From UBA4656 sp002405525 (GTDB lineage: Bacteria > Pseudomonadota > Gammaproteobacteria > Xanthomonadales > Ahniellaceae): a DNA stretch of 10,208 bases. Positions within the stretch are counted from its first letter, which is position 1; each line of letters opens with the position of its first letter. This document shows positions 1 through 5,794 of this stretch, piece after piece. The stretch covers positions 1-10,208 of the forward strand of contig DAIMGT010000094.1 of the NCBI GenBank assembly GCA_036723735.1. The letters are read 5' to 3'. A model generated the notes under the pieces. The model saw nothing but the letters and a program-made list of their open reading frames with translations, was not told the origin of the DNA and did no database searches. The position numbers and the translations under genes are program-made.

Positions 1-73
1 TCTCCTCGATGGATGACCAACATTCCACCGGGTCTCGGTATCTCGGGGCAAGACAATCGGGGATGTTTCAGGC

Positions 74-94
74 GCCGCTGAAGCGGCTCCCACA
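74..94. repeat. REP-like hairpin, first copy
   Basis: A palindrome GCCGCT-GA-AGCGGC at 74-87 is followed by the tail TCCCACA (88-94). On the opposite strand this reads TGTGGGA followed by the hairpin, which is the layout of REP elements (short tail plus GC hairpin) common in Pseudomonas and Xanthomonadales intergenic regions. The same element recurs at 228-248 and 382-402. A second palindrome without a good tail sits at 134-147 and 288-301. Confidence 0.75.
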
Positions 95-177
95 AGGTGT
101 TCGGCGACTGCGGCGCTCGGATCTGCCGCAGTTGCCGCTGAAGCGGCGTCCATGCTGCGAGGGCAACCGGGCCGGGT

Positions 178-199
178 TGTGGGAGCCGGCTATGCCGGC
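178..199. repeat. REP-like hairpin of opposite orientation
   Basis: The tail TTGTGGGA precedes a perfect stem GCCGGC (185-190), loop TAT and GCCGGC (194-199). It faces the element at 74-94, so the pair forms a head-to-head arrangement like a BIME. An identical copy lies 154 bp further on, at 332-353. The stem sequence differs from that of the other hairpins while the tail is shared. This suggests a family with a constant tail and variable stem. Confidence 0.7.
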
Positions 200-451
200 G
201 ACTGCGGCGATCGGGGATGTTGCAGGCGCCGCTGAAGCGGCTCCCACAAGGTGTTCGGCGACTGCGGCGCTCGGATCTGCCGCAGTTGCCGCTGAAGCGG
301 CGTCCATGCTGCGAGGGCGACCGGGCCGGGTTGTGGGAGCCGGCTATGCCGGCGACTGCGGCGATCGGGTGTGTCGCAGTCGCCGCTGAAGCGGCTCCCA
401 CAGCGTGTGGCATGCGGTCGCCGCTGGGCTGGTCCGCGGGGGTCCGGCGGG

Positions 452-1174
452 TCAACCGTCCCAGGTGGTGACGGTGTCGACCTTCATGGTGTAAGCCGAC
501 GCGCCGAGCTCGTTGTCGGTGCGCTCGATCACCAGCGTGCCCGCCACCCACTGCGGGGCGTACATGTCGGGCACCGGGATCGGCTTCTCCAGCTTGGCGT
601 AGACGATCTGGTTCGGCGGCGGCGGCGGCACGTGGATGCAGGCGCCGAAGTAGGGCACCAGGAAGAACGAGGTCAGTTCGCCCTCGGCATTGGTGTCGAT
701 CGGCACCACATAGCCGGCGATGCGACCCTTGCGGCCGTCGAGGTCCTCGACCGTGTTGAAGCTCATGAACTGCTCGGCGCTGACGAAGCCCGAGTGGTCC
801 ACGGCCGGGATTTCCTGCAGCTTCTTGATGTCCTCCGGCGGCATCAATTCCAGCCAGTCGATATCGACCGCATTGTCGCCGCTGGCCTTCGGCGCCGGCG
901 CGCCGATCGCGGGCGCGTCGCCTTGTGCGTGAGCCAGTCCGATGCCCAGCGTGCTGCCCGCGGCCGCGGTGGCGGCCTCGCGTGGTACCAGCGGATAGCG
1001 GTCCTCGTTGCCCGCGGGCGGGTGGCCGGATTCGATCATGGCGCGCACGTTGGCGAGCGTGGCTTCGGCATCGATGCCGGCACTCGGACGCGGCGCCTCC
1101 GGCCAGGCCAGCCAGGCGACGCCGCCGACGATGCCGGCAAGGATCAGGGCGGTGCGGATGGGAGCTGCGTTCAC
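452..1174 (-). CDS. DUF3299 family protein, last gene of the metal operon
   Basis: This 240-residue protein has an N-terminal hydrophobic segment (about residues 7-24), so it is probably exported or membrane-anchored. A low-complexity Ala/Gly linker runs to about residue 100, then comes a compact DUF3299 domain (about 104-240). The domain holds the family hallmark Phe-Gly-Ala-Cys-Ile-His followed by five prolines and Asn-Gln (Cys179, His181, Pro183-187), a likely metal or redox site whose function is not established. The start is GTG at 1174-1172, chosen because GGAGG (1182-1186, read on the minus strand) lies 7 nt upstream. The frame stays open much further upstream, but that part overlaps the permease gene. 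It follows the permease by 47 nt. DUF3299 proteins closing a DUF2796-ABC-permease operon are known from pseudomonads (PA4066). The family is secure; its biochemical role is unknown. Confidence 0.88.
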   Translation of the reverse strand: MNAAPIRTALILAGIVGGVAWLAWPEAPRPSAGIDAEATLANVRAMIESGHPPAGNEDRYPLVPREAATAAAGSTLGIGLAHAQGDAPAIGAPAPKASGDNAVDIDWLELMPPEDIKKLQEIPAVDHSGFVSAEQFMSFNTVEDLDGRKGRIAGYVVPIDTNAEGELTSFFLVPYFGACIHVPPPPPNQIVYAKLEKPIPVPDMYAPQWVAGTLVIERTDNELGASAYTMKVDTVTTWDG

Positions 1175-1181
1175 GGGGAGT

Positions 1182-1186
1182 CCTCC
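1182..1186 (-). promoter_or_regulatory. Shine-Dalgarno fixing the GTG start of the DUF3299 gene
   Basis: Read on the minus strand this is GGAGG, 7 nt upstream of the GTG codon at 1174. It is the strongest ribosome binding site on the left side of the window. It decides a GTG start inside a frame that stays open for hundreds of bases upstream. Confidence 0.75.
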
Positions 1187-1221
1187 AGGCCGCCCAGTAG
1201 GCGGCAGCGCGGGCGTGCCGG

Positions 1222-2480
1222 TCAAGTCCGCACGGTCATGCCGTCGGCCACCGAACGCCGATAGGCGAGGACGGCCGGCACCAGGCCGACCGCGAAGCCC
1301 GCGCCGAGCACCAGCGCGAGCAGCCGCCACTCGGGCGCCGACGGCCAGCCGACGGAAAGGAAAAGTCCGAAGCGCGTTTCGAGCAGCGGCGCGGCCACGG
1401 CCAGCCCCGCCTGCAGCAGCAGCAGGCCGGCCAGCACCCCGAGCACGGTGAGAAAGGCGCTCTCCAGCAGCAGCAGCCACAGCACGTGGCCGGGGCGTGC
1501 GCCGACCGAACGCAGGATGGCCATCTCGCGGCGGCGCTCGTTGAGGGTGGCCAGCACCGCGGTCAGCATTCCCAGCAGCCCGGCCAGCACCACGCAGGCG
1601 GCGGTGGCGAGCAGCGCGCGCTCGACCCCGCCGAGCAGGTTCCACAACTGCTGCAGGGCGACGCCGGGCAGGATCGCCGACAGCGGTTCCTCGCGGTACT
1701 CGTTCACCATGCGCTGCACGGCGAAGGTGGACAGCTTGCGCTCGACACCGACGTAGAAGGCGGTGATCGAGCGCGGCGTGAGGTCGGCCGCAGCGAGCTG
1801 CTCCGCGGTCGGCGCCTCGCCGATCCGCGTGCCGAAGCGCCAGTTCTTGTGGATGGCTTCCAGCGCCTCCAGGCTCACGTGCACGGTCTGGTCGACCGGG
1901 GTGCCGGTGCGCGCGAGGATGCCGACCACCGTGAACGGCTGGTCGTCGTGCTGCGCCAGGGTGGCGCGGCCGGTGCCGTGGGCGACCACGATGCGGTCGC
2001 CGACCGCATAGCGCAGCGTGCGCGCGACCTCGGCGCCGACCACGGCATCATCGAGCCCGTTGAAGGGCTTGCCGGCGGCGAATTCCAGTCCGCGGTCTCC
2101 GGCGTAGCGCAGGTGCTCGAAGTACGCGCCGCTGGTGCCGAGCACGCGGTAGCCGCGGTGCGAATCGCCCAGCGACAGCGGGATGGTCCACGCCACGCGC
2201 GGGTCGTCGGCCACCATGCGGTAGGACTGCCACGACACGTTGTTGGTCGCATCGCCCAGGCGGAACACCGAATACAGCAGCAGCTGCACCGGGTTGGCGC
2301 GCGCGCCCACGATCAGGTCGGTGCCGGACACGGTGCGCAGGAAGCCTTCGCGCGCCTCCTGCCGCAGGCGCTCCACGCCCAGCAGCAGCATCACGCTGAT
2401 CGCGATGGTGGCGATGGTCAGTAGCGCAGTGAAGCGGCGGTTGGCGAGGCTCAGCCACGCCAGGCGCAACAGGGCGCGCA

Positions 2481-2481
<1 letters not shown>
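1222..2481 (-). CDS. FtsX/MacB-type ABC transporter permease
   Basis: This 419-residue inner-membrane protein has the MacB/LolC-like layout. There is one N-terminal membrane segment (about residues 17-36), a large periplasmic domain (about 40-280), and a C-terminal FtsX domain with three membrane segments (about 288-312, 331-357 and 386-405). The cytoplasmic coupling motif Asn-Glu-Arg-Arg-Arg-Glu-Met-Ala-Ile-Leu-Arg-Ser-Val-Gly-Ala (about 314-328) is typical of FtsX permeases and should contact the ATPase. The start ATG at 2481-2479 shares one base with the TGA of the ATPase gene (TGATG), which indicates translational coupling. Transporters of this class usually do mechanical work on periplasmic substrates or lipoproteins and are not known as classical solute importers. 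By gene order this is the counterpart of P. aeruginosa PA4065. The substrate is unknown; metal-related work is inferred from the neighbours. Confidence 0.92.
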
Positions 2482-3206
<725 letters not shown>

Positions 3207-3224
3207 CGGGCGCTCCGCGCGCGC

Positions 3225-3866
3225 TCAGCGCGGCCCGGCGAGCGTGATGCGACGCTGCGCGGGCGTGGCTTCGGCGGCGGTCTGCAGGGCGGGGGTGAGG
3301 ATCTGGGCGCGCACTTCGGTCAGGTCCGGGTAGCGGTCGAACAGCGGCAGGGTGACGGCGGCGGGCGGTGTCGTGCAAGTGAAGGCGTAGGTCGCCGACC
3401 AGTCGCCGTGGGAGTGGTCGTGCGCAGGGTCCTCGGCGTCGGCGCCCGGCGGCGGCTTCAGCGCGCTGGCCGGTGGCTCCACCCGCCCTTTGCCGTCGAC
3501 GCGGCAGGCGTCCGCCGGCTCGATGGCGAACAGCAGGCCGGGGTTGGACAGGGTGCGCCGCGCGGTTTCGACCTTGGCCACGTCGGTGGCGTCGGCCGGG
3601 GCGCCCTCCAGGCCGGCAAGGTCGGCGCCGGTGCCCTTCAAGCCGATTTCCAGCCGCGCCCCGTCCAGTGCCACGTCGAGCCACACCACGCCGTGCACGT
3701 GGGCCCCGTGTTCGCGCGGCTGGTCCCCGGGCGCGCGGTCGTGATCATGCGCATGCGCGTCCTGCGGCGCGTGGTCGTGGTGGTGGTCGTGCTTGTGTTC
3801 GTGGCCGGACGCCAGCGGCGAAACGCAGAGCGCGGCGATCAGCAGGGTGCGGTGAATCGCGATCAT
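3225..3866 (-). CDS. DUF2796 His-rich secreted metal-binding protein
   Basis: This 213-residue protein is probably periplasmic. A signal peptide spans residues 1-21, with a likely cleavage after Ala-Ser-Gly. Right behind it comes a His/Asp cluster with 13 His between residues 22 and 58, ending in the family motif Glu-His-Gly-Ala-His-Val-His-Gly. A second cluster, His149-Asp-His-Ser-His153, follows, and two Cys (121 and 164) could form a disulfide. This pattern suits Zn2+ (or Ni2+/Cu2+) chelation. I chose the ATG at 3866: minus-strand GAGG lies 9 nt upstream and the signal peptide is compact. The upstream in-frame ATG at 3881 has no ribosome binding site. It is the first gene of the operon. 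The P. aeruginosa counterpart, PA4063, is zinc-starvation induced as I recall. Its exact role (metal scavenging, chaperoning or delivery) is unproven. Confidence 0.9.
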   Translation of the reverse strand: MIAIHRTLLIAALCVSPLASGHEHKHDHHHDHAPQDAHAHDHDRAPGDQPREHGAHVHGVVWLDVALDGARLEIGLKGTGADLAGLEGAPADATDVAKVETARRTLSNPGLLFAIEPADACRVDGKGRVEPPASALKPPPGADAEDPAHDHSHGDWSATYAFTCTTPPAAVTLPLFDRYPDLTEVRAQILTPALQTAAEATPAQRRITLAGPR

Positions 3867-3902
3867 GGCAGCCGGCCTCATCGGCAGTGGGGGTTGGCGG
3901 AT

Positions 3903-3915
3903 GTTATACAGTTAC
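3903..3915. promoter_or_regulatory. Zur-box-like operator overlapping the operon promoter
   Basis: The sequence GTTATACAGTTAC is a partial match to the Zur consensus GTTATA-NN-ATAAC of gammaproteobacteria. The left half is perfect; the right half keeps T, A and C at three of five positions. On the minus strand the same bases give TATAAC, a good -10 hexamer with 36 nt between it and the DUF2796 start. No good -35 is visible. It is the only AT-rich spot in the 75-bp region between the divergent DUF2796 and MerC genes, so one repressor could control both. The binding protein is inferred from the family context, not shown. Confidence 0.5.
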
Positions 3916-3941
3916 GCCGCCGCAGGCCGCATGAAGGTGCC

Positions 3942-4361
3942 GTGACCGACTCTTCGCATCGTGCCGGCGCCTGGCTCGACCGCCTCGGCGTCTCGGCGTC
4001 TCTGGCCTGCGCGATCCATTGCGCCGTGCTGACCCTGGCCCTGTCGCTGTGGCCGGCGCTGTGGCTGCGTCAGCGCGTCATCGGGGTCGAGGTGCGCTGG
4101 CTGCTGTGGCTGGAGTGGGGGCTCGCCGGAGCCAGCGTCGCGCTCGCCGCCGCGGCGGCATGGCACGGCTGGCGGCGGCATCGGCTGGCCCTTCCGCCCC
4201 TGTTGCTGGCTGGCGGCATGCTGCTGCTGGCGATCGGCATGTTCACGCGGCTGCACGTCGTGCCCGGCTGGGGCACCCTGGTGGTGGTCGGCGGCGGCGC
4301 GTGCCTCGTCGCCGGCCACTGGTCCAACCTGCGTGGCGCGCACCGACGGGCGCGGGCCTGA
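3942..4361 (+). CDS. MerC-domain small membrane protein
   Basis: This 139-residue protein has four predicted membrane segments (about residues 15-42, 54-74, 82-101 and 108-125). It carries the MerC motif Leu-Asp-Arg-Leu-Gly...Cys-Ala-Ile-His-Cys (Cys23 and Cys27) in the first one. Classical MerC carries Hg2+ through the membrane using two Cys pairs. Here the second pair is absent (only Cys121 remains), as in many chromosomal MerC-domain proteins not tied to mercury operons. The start is GTG at 3942-3944, with GAAGG (3933-3937) 4 nt upstream, a rather short spacing. No in-frame ATG is available close upstream. It is divergent from the DUF2796 operon, and no merR, merT, merP or merA is in view. 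A role in metal, perhaps zinc, homeostasis is likelier than mercury resistance. Confidence 0.8.
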   Translation: MTDSSHRAGAWLDRLGVSASLACAIHCAVLTLALSLWPALWLRQRVIGVEVRWLLWLEWGLAGASVALAAAAAWHGWRRHRLALPPLLLAGGMLLLAIGMFTRLHVVPGWGTLVVVGGGACLVAGHWSNLRGAHRRARA

Positions 4362-4362
4362 A

Positions 4363-4387
4363 GGTCGGCGGGCGTTCCGGGCCGACC
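4363..4387 (+). terminator. GC stem-loop after the MerC gene, no U-tract
   Basis: A perfect 7-bp inverted repeat, GGTCGGC (4363-4369) and GCCGACC (4381-4387), encloses an 11-nt loop. It starts one base after the MerC stop codon. There is no T-run behind it, so it is at best an imperfect intrinsic terminator or an mRNA 3'-end stabiliser. It separates MerC from the CDGSH-RND run, which supports two transcription units. Confidence 0.4.
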
Positions 4388-4414
4388 GGCGCCGACTCCT
4401 TCACGCCCGTCAAG

Positions 4415-4420
4415 TACACT
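4415..4420 (+). promoter_or_regulatory. Candidate -10 box (TACACT) for the CDGSH-RND run
   Basis: TACACT is a 4/6 match to TATAAT and lies 30 bp upstream of the CDGSH start codon, in the only short intergenic stretch (4362-4450) before this plus-strand run. No recognisable -35 hexamer sits 16-18 bp upstream. The call rests on position and a partial match only. Confidence 0.28.
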
Positions 4421-4450
4421 GCTGGGCTGTCGCACCGCCAATGCAGACCC

Positions 4451-4708
4451 ATGTCCGAGCCGACCGTCGCCAGCCGCACGCCCATCGCCGTCGAGGTGGA
4501 AGCCGGGCGGAAGTACTGGTGGTGCTCCTGTGGGCTGTCGAAATCGCAGCCTTTCTGCGACGGCAGCCACAAGGGCAGCGCCTTTTCTCCCGTACCTTTC
4601 GAACCCGAGCGGGCCGGACGCGTGTGGCTGTGCGGCTGCAAGCGCACCGCCGGGGCGCCGTTCTGCGACGGCTCGCACAAGGCCCTTCCGGCCGGGGACG
4701 GAGCGTGA
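4451..4708 (+). CDS. Dual CDGSH-type iron-sulfur protein
   Basis: This 85-residue cytoplasmic protein consists of two tandem CDGSH zinc-finger-like motifs. Each supplies three Cys and one His for a redox-active [2Fe-2S] cluster: Cys25, Cys27, Cys36 and His40, then Cys61, Cys63, Cys72 and His76. Both motifs are intact, ending Pro-Phe-Cys-Asp-Gly-Ser-His-Lys. The ligand set places it in the mitoNEET-like CDGSH superfamily, in the bacterial two-motif class with little else in the chain. No partner or reaction is established for these proteins in bacteria; electron transfer or redox/iron sensing is usual speculation. The start is ATG 4451; no strong Shine-Dalgarno sequence is visible, so a short leader is possible. 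Its TGA overlaps the next gene's GTG (GTGA, 4705-4708), tying its translation to an efflux adaptor. Confidence 0.93.
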   Translation: MSEPTVASRTPIAVEVEAGRKYWWCSCGLSKSQPFCDGSHKGSAFSPVPFEPERAGRVWLCGCKRTAGAPFCDGSHKALPAGDGA

Positions 4709-5760
4709 GGCGGATCCCGCCGCTGCTGCTGCTGCCGGTCGCGGCGACGCTGCTGCTGGCGGGCTGCGGCGGCGAGTCCGCCGGCGCACCGCGCGGCCCC
4801 GCGCCGGCGGTCGGCGTGGTGGCGGTGGTGGTCGAACGCCGGCCCTGGTCCGACGCAATCGAGGCGCTGGGCACCGCTTACGCCCGGGAGTCGGTGGTGC
4901 TCACCGCCAAGGTGACCGAGACCGTTTCGCGGATCAACTTCCGGGACGGCGACACGGTCGAGGCCGGTCAGGTGCTGGTTGAGCTGACCGGCCGCGCCGA
5001 GGCCGCGCAGCTGGAGGAAGCACGCGCCGCGGCCAGGGAAGCGCAGCAGCAGTACGCGCGTCAGTCCGACCTGGTCAAGCAGGGCACCATCGCACGCTCG
5101 CAGCTCGACGCGCAGATCGCCCTGCGCGACGCCGCGGTGGCGCGCATGAACACCATCCGCGCGCGGCTGGCCGACCGCGTGATCACCGCCCCGTTTGCCG
5201 GCGTGCTCGGCTTCCGCCGGGTCAGCGAGGGCACCCTGGTGGCGCCAGGGACCGAGATCACCACCCTCGACGACATCTCGCTGATGAAGGTCGACTTCTC
5301 GGTGCCCGAGGCCGCGCTGTCGGCGATGCGCACCGGCCTGCCGGTCCGCGCCACCAGCGTCGCCTGGCCGGGTCGCACCTTCGAGGGCAGCGTGGTGTCG
5401 ATCGGGTCGCGCGTCGATCCGGTGTCGCGCGCGGTCACGGTGCGCGCCGAGGTGCCGAACCCGGAAAGCCTGCTCAAACCCGGCATGCTGCTCGGCGTGG
5501 CGATCGACAGCGCACCGCGCGAAGCGCTCGTGATCCCGGAGATCGCGCTGGTCTCGGTCGGCTCGCGGCACTACGTCTATGCGGTGGCCGAAGGCGACGT
5601 CGCGCGGCAGGTCGAGGTCGGCATCGGCTCGCGCCGCGCCGGCGAGGTCGAAATCGTGCGCGGCCTCGAGCCCGGCCAGCGCGTGGTGACCGACGGCATT
5701 GTCAAGCTGCGCGACGGCGCGAAGGTGGCGGTCGCCGCCCCGACGCCCGCCGCGGCCTGA
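4705..5760 (+). CDS. RND efflux periplasmic adaptor (membrane fusion) lipoprotein
   Basis: This 351-residue HlyD/AcrA-family protein would bridge the inner-membrane pump and an outer-membrane channel. The signal sequence ends in the lipobox Leu-Leu-Ala-Gly-Cys with Cys21, so it is lipid-anchored in the periplasm. Then come the lipoyl half-motif around residues 63-95 (Asn-Phe-Arg-Asp-Gly-Asp-Thr-Val), an alpha-hairpin (about 98-158), the second lipoyl half (about 159-190), a beta-barrel (about 191-266) and a membrane-proximal domain (about 272-344). The length is typical. The start is GTG 4705 within the GTGA overlap with the CDGSH stop, with GGGGA (4694-4698) 6 nt before it. It lies 34 nt upstream of the pump gene. 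The substrate cannot be told from sequence. Confidence 0.94.
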   Translation: MRRIPPLLLLPVAATLLLAGCGGESAGAPRGPAPAVGVVAVVVERRPWSDAIEALGTAYARESVVLTAKVTETVSRINFRDGDTVEAGQVLVELTGRAEAAQLEEARAAAREAQQQYARQSDLVKQGTIARSQLDAQIALRDAAVARMNTIRARLADRVITAPFAGVLGFRRVSEGTLVAPGTEITTLDDISLMKVDFSVPEAALSAMRTGLPVRATSVAWPGRTFEGSVVSIGSRVDPVSRAVTVRAEVPNPESLLKPGMLLGVAIDSAPREALVIPEIALVSVGSRHYVYAVAEGDVARQVEVGIGSRRAGEVEIVRGLEPGQRVVTDGIVKLRDGAKVAVAAPTPAAA

Positions 5761-5784
5761 GGCACCGCGCCCCCGCCCGCGGCA

Positions 5785-5789
5785 GGAGG
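5785..5789 (+). promoter_or_regulatory. Strong Shine-Dalgarno for the RND pump
   Basis: GGAGG, embedded in AGGAGGAGA, lies 5 nt upstream of the ATG at 5795. It fixes the pump start and lets it be translated independently of the adaptor. Confidence 0.85.
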
Positions 5790-5794
5790 AGACG

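Larger units (their letters stand above)
57..407. repeat. 154-bp tandem repeat, 2 full copies plus a partial third
   Basis: Unit 1 spans 57-210, unit 2 spans 211-364, and a degenerate partial third copy spans 365 to about 407. The two full units have exactly the same length. By eye they differ at only two bases: T68 versus G222, and A165 versus G319. Each full unit contains three small palindromes, two of the form GCCGCT-GA-AGCGGC and one GCCGGC-TAT-GCCGGC. Two palindromes carry the outward tail TCCCACA, or its complement TGTGGGA, in opposite orientations. The near identity points to a recent duplication by slippage or recombination. The partial third copy is more diverged and retains mainly its palindrome and tail. 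Confidence 0.93.
1..451. other. Gene-free region filled by REP-like repeats
   Basis: I see no credible gene here. The open frames on both strands are Ala/Arg/Pro-rich, repeat themselves with the DNA repeat, and have no ribosome binding site. Positions 1-56 are unique sequence of unknown content. From 57 onward the region is a tandem array (described separately) that runs to about 405. It is followed by about 45 bp of GC-rich spacer up to the stop codon of the minus-strand DUF3299 gene. Because that gene is transcribed toward this array, the array forms the 3' flank of the four-gene metal operon and could act as an mRNA-stabilising or terminating hairpin cluster. That role is an inference. Confidence 0.7.

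Noticed and set aside
9..471. Overlapping short frames within the tandem repeat
   Set aside because: The proteins simply echo the 154-bp DNA repeat, and the palindromes and near-identical units show the DNA itself is the repeat element.
613..632. A GGC-repeat run as a microsatellite
   Set aside because: It encodes the conserved proline run of the DUF3299 motif, so it is explained by the protein.
452..1645. A longer 397-residue start for the DUF3299 protein
   Set aside because: The extra N-terminus overlaps the permease gene, is Arg/Ala-rich shadow sequence, and bypasses the GGAGG-GTG start followed by an export-type hydrophobic segment.
3866..3881. An upstream ATG adding five residues to DUF2796
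   Set aside because: No ribosome binding site precedes it, whereas GAGG is well placed for the ATG at 3866.
3931..3945. A four-codon mini frame (Met-Lys-Val-Pro) whose stop overlaps the MerC GTG start
   Set aside because: It could be a leader peptide, but it has no ribosome binding site of its own, and its AAGG bases are better explained as the Shine-Dalgarno sequence of MerC.
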